In this document: one piece after another, positions 36,602 to 43,569 of the stretch | Numbering within the stretch: position 1 is the first letter of the stretch | Layout of the letters: the number at the start of each line of letters is the position of its first letter | DNA from: Curtobacterium sp. MCBA15_009 | GTDB lineage: Bacteria > Actinomycetota > Actinomycetes > Actinomycetales > Microbacteriaceae | Length of the DNA stretch: 57,677 nt | Direction: 5' to 3' | Assembly (NCBI RefSeq): GCF_001864895.1 | Contig: NZ_MJGO01000012.1 | Location: 237,401 to 295,077, forward strand | The notes under the pieces: model-generated | Told to the model about the DNA's origin: nothing | The model's input: the letters and a program-made list of their open reading frames with translations, nothing else | Databases searched by the model: none | Made by a program: the position numbers and the translations under genes

Positions 36602-36780
36602 CCCCTGATCCCACGCCCTTCATCGAGCGCATCCTCGCCTCGTACCGCGACCAGAACACCTCGGCTCTCCGCTCGGCAATCTCGGACGCGCACAAGGCCG
36701 GTATCCCCGTCGAGCACCTGGTCACGGTCCTCGCGGCCAAGCTCACCGACTCCCTCGACCAGGCAGGAGCCCTCTCATGA
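36598..36780 (+). CDS. Small element protein, unknown function
   Basis: 60 residues, predicted helical (FIERILASYRDQNTSALRSA, HLVTVLAAKLTDSL). ATG overlaps the HNH stop (ATGA) and its own stop overlaps the next ATG, so expression depends on translational coupling. No family recognised. Confidence 0.65.
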   Translation: MTPDPTPFIERILASYRDQNTSALRSAISDAHKAGIPVEHLVTVLAAKLTDSLDQAGALS

Positions 36781-36908
36781 CCAAAGACAACGAGCCCGTC
36801 ATCCTCGACGACTACGAGAACGAGACCGGGCTCTACCAGAAGTCCCCTCACCCGCTGAGCCCCGCCGGCCTGAAGGCCTGGTTGCTGGACAACCGGAGGT
36901 CCAAGTGA
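36777..36908 (+). CDS. Very small acidic element protein
   Basis: 43 residues starting MTKDNEPVILDDYENETGLY and ending in a basic WLLDNRRSK. ATGA overlap with the upstream gene and GTGA overlap with the downstream gene. AGGAG upstream of the ATG supports translation. Function unknown. Confidence 0.62.
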   Translation: MTKDNEPVILDDYENETGLYQKSPHPLSPAGLKAWLLDNRRSK

Positions 36909-37195
36909 CTGACATCCTCGAAGCCGCATCCGCGTCGTTCCTCCGAGCTCAGCGCGAATTGATCTTCGCGAAAGAGGCGCAGTGGGACAAGGGCCAAACG
37001 CCGGCACTCCCGGAGGACACGACGGAACGGAGCAAGGGCACGGTTTCCGATCCCGTGCCCGCGATTGTAGACGACACTCGCCGCAAGAAGCTGCGCGCAT
37101 CAGTGCTTGAAACAGAAGCGGCTCAGCACAATCTGCTCCGCGTCATGGATGCCGCCGCCAATCATCTAGAGCGCGCGCTTCAAGCAAATGGGTAG
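36905..37195 (+). CDS. Small helical element protein, unknown function
   Basis: 96 residues. N-terminal helix (DILEAASASFLRAQRELIFA), a disordered middle (PALPEDTTERSKGTVSDPVP) and a C-terminal helix (LETEAAQHNLLRVMDAAANH). GTG start with GGAGG 6 nt upstream. Lower GC than the host. Overlaps the downstream HNH gene by 8 bp. Confidence 0.68.
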   Translation: MTDILEAASASFLRAQRELIFAKEAQWDKGQTPALPEDTTERSKGTVSDPVPAIVDDTRRKKLRASVLETEAAQHNLLRVMDAAANHLERALQANG

Positions 37196-37469
37196 GGCTG
37201 GCGAGAATAGTCGCCTCTGGCGCGAAATCGCAAAGCGTCAGCGCTCCAAAGGCTTACCCTGCTTTCACTGCGGCCAGCCAATCGACTACAGCCTCAAATG
37301 GCCCGACCCAGGCTCGTTCAGCGCGGACCATCTGAAGCCATGGGCCCGCCACCCAGAGCTCAGGTACGATCCCGGCAACGTGGTGTCAAGTCATCTCCGC
37401 TGCAACTGGCAGAAGAGCGACAGCGAGCACTACACGCCAGGTCTCGGCAATCTGAGCGAGAAGTTCTGA
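37188..37469 (+). CDS. Small HNH endonuclease
   Basis: 93 residues, an HNH domain and little else: Cys25/Cys28, ADHLKPWARH (Asp47-His48), Asn64, His69 and Cys72-Asn73 fit the nuclease core. Stand-alone HNH proteins of this type sit beside terminase genes in HK97-like phages and help cut at cos; here no terminase is present. Last gene of the six-gene operon; terminator about 130 bp downstream. Confidence 0.88.
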   Translation: MGRAGENSRLWREIAKRQRSKGLPCFHCGQPIDYSLKWPDPGSFSADHLKPWARHPELRYDPGNVVSSHLRCNWQKSDSEHYTPGLGNLSEKF

Positions 37470-37599
37470 CCGGGCTCCCGGACAGCCAAGCCACACGAGG
37501 CCATCTGGAGCCCCAGGATTCAGCCCCCTAGGCAATGCGCCTCGGGCCGAATGAAACTGACCCGGTGGTGCCAAATCCGGACAGTCTGAACGCAAGAAA

Positions 37600-37627
37600 T
37601 CCCGGCCAGATGCGGCTCTGGCCGGGA
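37600..37627. terminator. Bidirectional terminator between convergent element genes
   Basis: Perfect 11-bp arms TCCCGGCCAGA and TCTGGCCGGGA with a TGCGGC loop, then CTTCTTC on the plus strand and, on the minus strand, TTCTTGCG. Ends the six-gene operon and the convergent small genes. Confidence 0.88.
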
Positions 37628-37642
37628 CTTCTTCGTGTGGGG

Positions 37643-37792
37643 TCAGTACTTCACGCTGTAGAAGCGCATCAGCAGCTCCCCGGACAGCTCGAGGCGATCC
37701 TCGAGCGCGCTCAGCTGCTCGGCATCGACCACATCAGGCAGGAGCACGTCGATGTGCACCGGAGCAACGCCGGCGTTCTTCTTGAACATCAT
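37643..37792 (-). CDS. 49-residue element protein
   Basis: MMFKKNAGVAPVHIDVLLPD then acidic helical sequence ending GELLMRFYSVKY. Frame supported by the ATGA overlap with the upstream gene, GGAG upstream, and the terminator directly after the stop. Function unknown; the HIDVLLPD start could form a strand pairing in a dimer. Confidence 0.65.
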   Translation of the reverse strand: MMFKKNAGVAPVHIDVLLPDVVDAEQLSALEDRLELSGELLMRFYSVKY

Positions 37793-38046
37793 GACTCCTG
37801 CGCCTCCTCCAACTCCTGCGCTTCCTGCGCCTCCAGCAGCTCCAGCGCGCGCTTGACACGCTCTTGTCGCTTTGCCCGTGAGCGCTTTGACGCAAGCACA
37901 GCAACCTCTTTCTTGTGGTCATTTCGAATTGCCCGGCAGAGCTCCGCGACTTCCGCGACCTTGGCCAGGTAAGCCTCAATGTCATCGATATCGGCGCTTT
38001 CCTGTTCCTTCCGGAGCATTTCCGCTACTTTGTCCAGAGTGCTCAT
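37789..38046 (-). CDS. Coiled-coil small element protein
   Basis: 85 residues, almost entirely helical and charged (KVAEMLRKEQESADIDDIEA; QERVKRALELLEAQEAQELE), coiled-coil character, no family. ATG at 38046 with AAAGGCAAGG upstream. Overlaps the following 49-residue gene by 4 bp. Divergent from the 105-residue gene across a 117-bp space with an inverted repeat. Confidence 0.68.
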   Translation of the reverse strand: MSTLDKVAEMLRKEQESADIDDIEAYLAKVAEVAELCRAIRNDHKKEVAVLASKRSRAKRQERVKRALELLEAQEAQELEEAQES

Positions 38047-38085
38047 GGCCTTGCCTTTCTTGCTGGGTTGGTTTGTTGACTCTAT

Positions 38086-38105
38086 TCTGGCGCTCAATAG
38101 CCAGA
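38086..38105. promoter_or_regulatory. Inverted repeat in the divergent promoter
   Basis: TCTGGC-N8-GCCAGA between the divergent 85- and 105-residue genes. The 8-bp centre is AT-containing (GCTCAATA). Operator candidate. Confidence 0.45.
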
Positions 38106-38163
38106 CGGACCCGGGAATGCAGAACCCAATGCCTTTCCGGCGTTCAGAGCGCACAATAGGATT

Positions 38164-38481
38164 ATGAACGCAAACGGAAACCCCAACACTGACTCCGCCG
38201 ACGACTTCGAAGATGTCGTCTCCCGCCACTTCGACGGCGGTTGCTCCGACTGTGTAACTTCCCGAGACGCGTACTGGCACGAGCTGGAAATCGGTAATCG
38301 GTCAGTCATCGAGCTTCTTGAGCTCGAAGTCAAGGAATACGAGCTGGCGGTGACGTACCACCGGAACGCCCTCCAACGCCTGACGAACCCCATCGCGGTC
38401 GCCAATGCGGCTCAGGCCCTGGAGGACACCCGCGTCAAGCTCGCCGACGCGCAGGCTCGTCTTGCACGTCGTCGCTCCTGA
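38164..38481 (+). CDS. Element protein with Cys pair, unknown function
   Basis: 105 residues: HFDGGCSDCVTSRDAYWHEL carries a CxxC, then a long helix (SVIELLELEVKEYELAVTYH, NAAQALEDTRVKLADAQARL). ATG at 38164, AGGA directly before it or a CACAAT box 6 nt before it (leaderless possible). Faces the lysogeny genes; a shared terminator follows. Confidence 0.68.
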   Translation: MNANGNPNTDSADDFEDVVSRHFDGGCSDCVTSRDAYWHELEIGNRSVIELLELEVKEYELAVTYHRNALQRLTNPIAVANAAQALEDTRVKLADAQARLARRRS

Positions 38482-38489
38482 CTCCTAAC

Positions 38490-38534
38490 ACGACGAAGGC
38501 CCGGCAACCATCTGGCTGCGGGGCCTTCTGTCGT
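38490..38534. terminator. Bidirectional terminator
   Basis: ACGAC-GAAGGCCC and GGGCCTTC-t-GTCGT arms around an 18-nt loop, between the convergent 105-residue gene and the membrane-anchored protein gene. Confidence 0.8.
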
Positions 38535-38539
38535 ACTTG

Positions 38540-39136
38540 TTACGGAGCGACCCAGGGGGTGCAGGTGAGCCCCGCGGGCTTGGTACCCGGCGACGCCTTC
38601 ACGCCTGCGTCGGACGCGAGCGTCCACGAGGCTCCTGCGGTCTGGGTCGTGGGCGCTGTGATCTGGAGCTTGACTTGAGCCGCCGACGTCGGCGACACAG
38701 TGGCTCCGCACCCGCTGACCACCGTGACGGTTGTGTTCTTGGGGAGCCCGGGGAGCTGCACCCCGGAGATGTACCCGGTCGAGCCGGAGCTGACGACGTC
38801 ACCCTGGATCGTGTAGGACTCTCCTGGGTAGACGGTGAGCGCCGGCAGAGCGAGCTTCCCGCTCCCGTCGACGCTCGCGGACCCACTCGGCTGAACCGTG
38901 AGGCCCGAAGTGTCGAGTGTCGGCGGGTACATGTTCTGGAACTTCGCGCTGAAGTCTCCGTTGGTCCCTGTCCCGGTCACTCCCGCGAGAGCGAAGTACA
39001 CCGCAGCCGCAGCCGCGATGGTTCCCAGCCCAGCGAAGGGAACCCCGCCGAGCACCAGGAGCTTCTTCTTGCCGCTCCAGCGCTTCTTGGGGCTCTCTTC
39101 GACGGGAGCTTCCTGGACGAGTTGTTGGTCTGACAT
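38540..39136 (-). CDS. Membrane-anchored exported element protein, unknown function
   Basis: 198 residues. Basic cytoplasmic N-terminus (SPKKRWSGKKK), one membrane segment near 25-50 (LLVLGGVPFAGLGTIAAAAA), then a beta-rich Ser/Thr/Gly domain with two cysteines (SGCGATV and GLTCTPWV). Good GAGAGG site upstream. Last gene of the integrase operon, a place where prophages carry genes expressed during lysogeny; a surface or superinfection-exclusion role is plausible but unproven. Confidence 0.75.
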   Translation of the reverse strand: MSDQQLVQEAPVEESPKKRWSGKKKLLVLGGVPFAGLGTIAAAAAVYFALAGVTGTGTNGDFSAKFQNMYPPTLDTSGLTVQPSGSASVDGSGKLALPALTVYPGESYTIQGDVVSSGSTGYISGVQLPGLPKNTTVTVVSGCGATVSPTSAAQVKLQITAPTTQTAGASWTLASDAGVKASPGTKPAGLTCTPWVAP

Positions 39137-39203
39137 GAGACAACCTCTCTGTGTTGAGTTGGATGCCTCAATCTGTCGCGCCCAGGCGGGACGGCCACGG
39201 GTC

Positions 39204-39407
39204 TTAGTAGCCCCGCCAGGTCTTGATTGCCTCCCGGACAGTGGTCGAACTTGGCCCGACCTCTCCCGCCTCTACCTGCCGCTTCCAAGCCGCGTCGGCT
39301 CGTGCTCGATACTCTGCGTCTCGCTCCTTCTCGCGCTCCTGGTACTTGGCCCAGCGTTCCGCACTCCAGTTGCGCTTGCGGTAGGCGTTCCGTTCCTGCG
39401 GGGTCAC
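39204..39407 (-). CDS. Small charged element protein, unknown function
   Basis: 67 residues, nearly all helical and highly charged (YRKRNWSAERWAKYQEREKE). GTG start overlapping the stop of the upstream 50-residue gene (GTGA), so probably coupled. No family recognised. Confidence 0.6.
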   Translation of the reverse strand: MTPQERNAYRKRNWSAERWAKYQEREKERDAEYRARADAAWKRQVEAGEVGPSSTTVREAIKTWRGY

Positions 39408-39556
39408 ATCACACCCAGCAGAGCCTGGTCAGCCTCCGCGAGCTCGTCAAGTTCGCGTGTCAGCCGTTCAATCTCCGCCTCGATTCGACGCTGATTGCGG
39501 AAGATCGAGTCTCGAACGAGGTCGAGCTGGCGCTTCTGTGCCTTGGTGCGGGCCAT
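39404..39556 (-). CDS. 50-residue coiled-coil element protein, next to integrase
   Basis: MARTKAQKRQLDLVRDSIFR then a helical segment with heptads (IEAEIERLTRELDELAEADQ). ATG at 39556 with AAGGAGACAC upstream. Directly downstream of the integrase in the same direction: by position a candidate recombination directionality factor, though nothing in its sequence proves this. Confidence 0.66.
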   Translation of the reverse strand: MARTKAQKRQLDLVRDSIFRNQRRIEAEIERLTRELDELAEADQALLGVM

Positions 39557-39654
39557 AGTGTCTCCTTGTCTGCCGCCGACCCTGTGCCGACGTGCAGGAG
39601 ACACGCTACAACCTCACGGCATGCTCACGCCTTACATCCAGCAAACTCATAGCT

Positions 39655-41139
39655 TTAGTCGTCCGGCTCCGCCTCCGGTTCATCCCACACGATCACCAAC
39701 CGTTCCTCGACAGGCTGTCTCGGCCTCGCCGCCGGCTGAACCTCAATCCCGCGAATCATGTCGCTGATGATCCACTGCCGTTCCCGCACATCACCCTCGG
39801 CCCAAGCGTCAGCCAGCGTTCTCCCGGTCGGCACTTGCGTCTTCACCACTCGGCCAGGAGCCTCCTGAAGTGCTCGCCTCCGCGCCTTGAGCTTGTCCAG
39901 TCTCGGCAGGAGCACCCCGTAGTCGGCCTCGTCCCCAGCGAGGGCCGACTGCACGTCCGCGATCGCCTGCGCCACGGCATCGAGTTCCCCAGCGTCGGTG
40001 CCCTCCACCCGCTCGCTCACTCGGTACTCGTCAAGCCCGCCGATCATCCGCAGGATCGTGCCCTCCATGTACGCCTCGACGCCCTCACGGCTGATCGAGA
40101 CGCCCTTGCATGCCTGCCCGGGTATGGCCTTGTTGGCGCATCGGAACGACCCGTTGACCCGGTCCTTCCGAGAGTTGACGTAAAGCACGCTCCCGCAGAG
40201 CCCGCAGAACAGGAAGCCCGACAGCCAGCTCGACGCCTTCCGATCCTGGTACGGGGCTCGCGCCTTGGCCTTGGTCTGGATCGCGTTCCAGGTCCCTACG
40301 TCGATCACCGGCTCCCACCGCGTGATCGGAAGCCCGGTGGCGTCCGTGACGACCCCGTCGCCCTGAGTCGTCCGACCGATCAGCGTGGGAGAGAGCAGGA
40401 GCTTCCGCACGGTCGTGATCCGCCAGGTCCCCGCGTCGAGCCCATCAACCGGCTTCCCCGCCTGTCTCGCTCGCCTTGCCGGTGACTGTGGGGTGGCCAC
40501 GTGTCGCTCCTGGAGCAGCCGGGTCACGTCCGTCAAGCTCATGCCCGCGACGAACTTCTCGGCAGCCTCACGAGCCACCGGGGCCTCTTCCGGGTCGAGC
40601 TGGAGTGCCTTGCCTCCCCCGGGCCTCGCGACCGCCTGGTACCCAAACGGCACCGGGCCTCCAAGCCACCGAGTCTGGCTGGGGTCTGTCTCGCTGAGCA
40701 CGTATGACCGCATGGCCTTGATCCGGTCTCTGGTGCTCTCGGCTTCCATCCGCGCCACCTCGGAGATGACGCTGGCCATGAGCCGGAACGCCGGCTGGTC
40801 AGAGCGAAGAGACTCCTTCTGAGCGAGGAAGAGGGCATCGGGCTTGGCATCCAGCACTTCAACCAACTTGGCGACGGCCCCCAGCCCCATGCGGGACCAC
40901 CGCGACATTTCCCACACCATCAAGACCTCGGCTCGACCCTCGGCCAACATCGCCAAAGCAGCATCAGCCTTCGCCCGCTCAGTCCGACCCGACAGCCCGT
41001 CGTCCTGGAAGACCGCGACCACGGGCCAACCCTCGCGCTCGGCCACTTGCCTCAGCTCGCGCTCCTGTCGATCAACCGAGACGGACTCCTCGGTCGAGCG
41101 TGATACTCGTGTGTAGAGAACGGACCTCTTGACCTTCAT
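39655..41139 (-). CDS. int: Large serine recombinase (integrase)
   Basis: 494 residues. Resolvase domain 1-150 with the nucleophile Ser13 in LYTRVSRSTEESVSVDRQ, ARMEAESTRDRI at the end of the long helix; recombinase domain (FGYQAVARPGGG...TVRKLLLSPTLIGRTT); zinc ribbon CGLCGS...CANKAIPGQAC; C-terminal coiled coil. 35 bp from attR, as usual for serine integrases. Expected to catalyse attP x attB crossing and, with a directionality factor, excision. Start ATG at 41139 with a CAGAAT box 6 nt upstream and no clear Shine-Dalgarno. Confidence 0.96.
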   Translation of the reverse strand: MKVKRSVLYTRVSRSTEESVSVDRQERELRQVAEREGWPVVAVFQDDGLSGRTERAKADAALAMLAEGRAEVLMVWEMSRWSRMGLGAVAKLVEVLDAKPDALFLAQKESLRSDQPAFRLMASVISEVARMEAESTRDRIKAMRSYVLSETDPSQTRWLGGPVPFGYQAVARPGGGKALQLDPEEAPVAREAAEKFVAGMSLTDVTRLLQERHVATPQSPARRARQAGKPVDGLDAGTWRITTVRKLLLSPTLIGRTTQGDGVVTDATGLPITRWEPVIDVGTWNAIQTKAKARAPYQDRKASSWLSGFLFCGLCGSVLYVNSRKDRVNGSFRCANKAIPGQACKGVSISREGVEAYMEGTILRMIGGLDEYRVSERVEGTDAGELDAVAQAIADVQSALAGDEADYGVLLPRLDKLKARRRALQEAPGRVVKTQVPTGRTLADAWAEGDVRERQWIISDMIRGIEVQPAARPRQPVEERLVIVWDEPEAEPDD

Positions 41140-41145
41140 GCTTCG

Positions 41146-41151
41146 ATTCTG
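41146..41151 (-). promoter_or_regulatory. Candidate -10 box of the integrase gene
   Basis: CAGAAT on the minus strand, 6 nt before the ATG and within 25 bp of attR. If real, the integrase promoter spans the att site, so host yifB sequence or the circular form would supply its -35 region. Confidence 0.35.
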
Positions 41152-41157
41152 TCGCCT

Positions 41158-42093
41158 TTAGGTGTCCTCCGCTTCGTCGAGGAACAGGACGCCCCCGGTG
41201 GCCCGCGAGACCGCGCCCGGGCGCAGCACGCCGGAGCCGCCGCCGATCAACGATGCCGTCGACGCGGAGTGGTGCGGTGCCTCCCACGGCGGCTCGGTGC
41301 TCCACGAGGCGGCGCCGAGGCCGGCGACCGACCGCACGGCGGCGACCTCGAGGGCGGTCTCGTCGTCCAGGTCGGGCAGCAGACCGGGGAGCCGCTCGGC
41401 GAGCATCGTCTTGCCCGCACCGGGTGGACCGAGCAGCAGCGCGTGGTGACCGCCTGCCGCCGCTGCGATGACGGCGCGCACGCCGACGGGGTTGCCGATG
41501 ACGTCGGCGAGTTCGGCCGTCGGACGCTGCGTCGCGGGGACCGGCACGGGCAGCACGGCCTCGACTTCGACCGGCGGCAGGAGCGCGCCGGCGTCGATGG
41601 CGGCGGCTCGGAGCGAGTCGACGCCGTCGGTGCGGACCCCGGCGACCACGCGGGCCTCGGCCAGGTTGCCGACCGGGACCACCACGCGCTCGGCACCGGC
41701 GTCGCGGGCGGCGACGAGCATCGGGATCACCCCGGCGATGGGACGGACCCGTCCGTCGAGTCCGAGCTCGCCGATGTAGACGATGCGTTCCGACACCGCC
41801 GGAGCCACCCCGGCCCCGGCGAGCACCGCCATCGCGATGGCCAGGTCGAAGCCGGACCCGCGCTTCGGGATGGCCGCCGGCGTGAGGTTGACCGTGATGC
41901 GGCGCGCCGGCAGCGGGCACCCCGCGTTGGCAGCGGCCGCACGGACACGCTCGCGTGCCTCGCCGAGCGAGGTGTCCGGCAACCCGATGATGCTGAACGC
42001 CGGCAGTTGGCTCGTCAGGTGCGCCTCGACCTCGATGCGTCGTCCGGTGACCCCGAGGAGCGCGACGGCGGCGGCACGGCCGATGCCGGTCAC
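41158..42093 (-). pseudogene. yifB: yifB (comM-like) N-terminal fragment, cut by the element
   Basis: 311 codons: LonC-like N-terminal domain (VEAHLTSQLPAFSIIGLPDT), AAA+ domain with Walker A LLLGPPGAGKTML and truncated Walker B GGVLFLDEA, after which element sequence adds EDT and a stop. YifB/ComM is a helicase that drives branch migration when transformed DNA is integrated; the fragment lacks most of the ATPase core and is presumably inactive. GTG at 42093 overlaps the yraN stop (GTGA). Confidence 0.95.
41174..41186. other. attR core
   Basis: TCGTCGAGGAACA, identical to attL. Right of it is host yifB (AGGACGCCCCCGG), left of it element sequence ending TTTAGGTGTCCTCCGCT. Confidence 0.88.
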
Positions 42094-42479
42094 AGCACAC
42101 CGGCCAGGTGCTCGACGACGGTGCGCGGGCCGTCGACGTGCACGGCGACGGCGTCGATGCGCACCGACCGTGCCGACACCTCGGGGTGCGCGTCGAACCA
42201 GGCCGGCACGAGGCCGCGCATCCGGCGCATCTTCGACGCGGTGATGGACTCGAACGGATGCCCTGTCGCGGTCCCCGAGCGGGTCTTCACCTCGATGAAC
42301 GCGAGCGTGCAGGAATCCCACGCGACGATGTCGATCTCACCGCGTGCGCACCGCCAGTTCCGATCGACGACCCGGAATCCGTGCTCCTGCAACCACGACG
42401 TCGCGCGGTCTTCACCGAACCGACCGAGTGGTGCATTCCGCAGCACGCCCGTCGAGTGTGGGTGGGTTCTCTGTTCCAT
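42090..42479 (-). CDS. yraN: YraN/UPF0102 endonuclease-like protein
   Basis: 129 residues of the UPF0102 family, a small restriction-endonuclease-like fold of uncertain role, usually beside yifB and dprA. FGEDRATSWLQEHGFRVVDRNWR, then GEIDIVAWD and FIEVKTRSG (the E-x-D...E-x-K nuclease motif). ATG with GGAGGCAACGAC upstream. Its stop overlaps the yifB start. Confidence 0.92.
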   Translation of the reverse strand: MEQRTHPHSTGVLRNAPLGRFGEDRATSWLQEHGFRVVDRNWRCARGEIDIVAWDSCTLAFIEVKTRSGTATGHPFESITASKMRRMRGLVPAWFDAHPEVSARSVRIDAVAVHVDGPRTVVEHLAGVL

Positions 42480-42584
42480 GTCGTTGCCTCCGCGGCAACG
42501 ATCGCGGGAACACCGCTCGGACGGTCACGACGGATGAATGTCTGTGGACAGCGCAGCGTCGAACCCGGGTTGTGGAGGAATGAC

Positions 42585-42620
42585 GAAGGACCCGGGCGAT
42601 CGTGATCACCCGGGTCCTTC
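42585..42620 (-). terminator. Terminator of lsr2
   Basis: 12-bp perfect arms GAAGGACCCGGG and CCCGGGTCCTTC with a 12-nt loop, between the lsr2 stop and yraN. Confidence 0.85.
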
Positions 42621-42633
42621 GAACACACGACGG

Positions 42634-42981
42634 TCAGTGTGCGGCTGCGTACGCTTCCTGCACCTGCGTCGAGATGCGGCCGCGGCTCGAGACCTCGTAG
42701 CCGTTCTCCTTCGCCCAGTCACGGATCTTGCCGAGTTCCTCGGAGTTCCCGCGCTTCGGCGCAGCCTTCGGAGCAGTACCGCCGGTGCGGCGGCCGGAGA
42801 CCTTGCGGGCAGCCGCGATGTAGTCGGAGATCGCCTCACGGAACTTGTCGACGTTGTCGTTCGACAGGTCGATCTCGTAGGACGATCCGTCGAATGCGAA
42901 TTCGACGGTGCGACCCTCACCAGAGGTGATGGGGGAATCGTCGAGGTCGTCGACGAGCTGGACGGTGACCTTCTGTGCCAT
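42634..42981 (-). CDS. lsr2: Nucleoid-associated protein Lsr2
   Basis: H-NS-like DNA-binding and gene-silencing protein of actinobacteria that prefers AT-rich, often acquired, DNA. 115 residues: N-terminal dimerisation strands (AQKVTVQLVDDLDDSPI, GRTVEFAFDGSSYEIDLS), and the C-terminal DNA-binding domain with the RGR motif (VSSRGRISTQVQEAY). AGGAGCCGCGC before the ATG. Could silence the nearby element (inference). Confidence 0.96.
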   Translation of the reverse strand: MAQKVTVQLVDDLDDSPITSGEGRTVEFAFDGSSYEIDLSNDNVDKFREAISDYIAAARKVSGRRTGGTAPKAAPKRGNSEELGKIRDWAKENGYEVSSRGRISTQVQEAYAAAH

Positions 42982-43086
42982 GCGCGGCTCCTGTTCGTGG
43001 GGAGGGAAATCCCCTCAACAATAGCGCGCGGAATGCACATTCGTTCTGTGCCGGCGGCGATTCATCGAATGCGCCGGAATTGACGA

Positions 43087-43410
43087 TCACTCGTCGAGTG
43101 CGAGTTCCTTCGGCAGTTCGAGTTCACGAGAGGTGAGTTCCTCGACATTCACGTCCTTGAACGTGAGCACACGAACGCCCTTGACGAACCGGTCGGAACG
43201 GTAGACGTCCCACACCCACACGTCGTTCATCGTGAGTTCGAAGTAGAAGTCGTGTTCGGTGTCCCGGCGCACGAGTTCGACCTCGTTCGCCAGGTAGAAG
43301 CGGCGCTCGGTCTCGACCACGTAGCGGAACTGCGACACGACGTCGCGGTACTCGCGGTACAGGGCAAGCTCGACCTCGCGGTCGTAGTCGTCGAATTCTT
43401 CCTCATCCAT
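43087..43410 (-). CDS. DUF2469-family protein
   Basis: 107 residues, very acidic N-terminus (MDEEEFDDYDREVELALYRE) then RDVVSQFRYVVETERRFYLA and VWVWDVYRSDRFVKGVRVLT. Highly conserved in actinobacteria between rnhB and yraN, no function known. ATG at 43410; an in-frame GTG at 43419 is possible. Confidence 0.88.
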   Translation of the reverse strand: MDEEEFDDYDREVELALYREYRDVVSQFRYVVETERRFYLANEVELVRRDTEHDFYFELTMNDVWVWDVYRSDRFVKGVRVLTFKDVNVEELTSRELELPKELALDE

Positions 43411-43450
43411 CGCCTGCACAGTCTACGGCGACTGCGGACCAACGGGAGGA

Positions 43451-43564
43451 CCGCGCAGACCGACCGGTCCCCGTCGAGCCGACCCGCGCCTCCCGTCGAG
43501 CCGGCGACCGCGCAGACCGACCGGTCCCCGTCAAGCCGACCCGCGCCTCCCGTCGAGCCGGCGA
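43451..43564. repeat. 57-bp tandem duplication between rnhB and the DUF2469 gene
   Basis: Two copies of a 57-bp unit (43451-43507 and 43508-43564) with one difference; each holds GCGCCTCCCGTC, an arm of the hairpin family, and a half-site AACGGGAGGA lies just upstream at 43440. Looks like a decayed and duplicated member of that family. Confidence 0.85.
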
Positions 43565-43569
43565 CCGCG

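Larger units (their letters stand above)
32129..41186. mobile_element. 9.05-kb serine-integrase element with a lone capsid gene, inserted in yifB
   Basis: Bounded by 13-bp TCGTCGAGGAACA copies, one in each half of yifB. Contents left to right: control region with 17-bp repeats; 195-residue protein; HK97-type major capsid protein; zinc-finger protein; a tight six-gene operon with two HNH endonucleases; two small minus genes; a plus gene; a membrane-anchored protein and two tiny genes downstream of the large serine integrase at the right end. No terminase, portal, prohead protease, tail, lysis or repressor gene recognised. Base composition is less GC-rich than the host in several genes. Comparable in size and gene types to phiRv1-like elements and capsid-carrying phage satellites. 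Confidence 0.93.

Noticed and set aside
39592..40485. 297-codon frame opposite the integrase
   Set aside because: Antisense shadow of the serine recombinase; no start signals or motifs.
31528..42093. yifB broken by frameshift or deletion
   Set aside because: Both halves are intact up to the shared 13 bp and join perfectly; the interruption is an insertion.
42634..42981. lsr2 as part of the inserted element
   Set aside because: Outside attR, in host gene order between yraN and DUF2469, with host-like composition.
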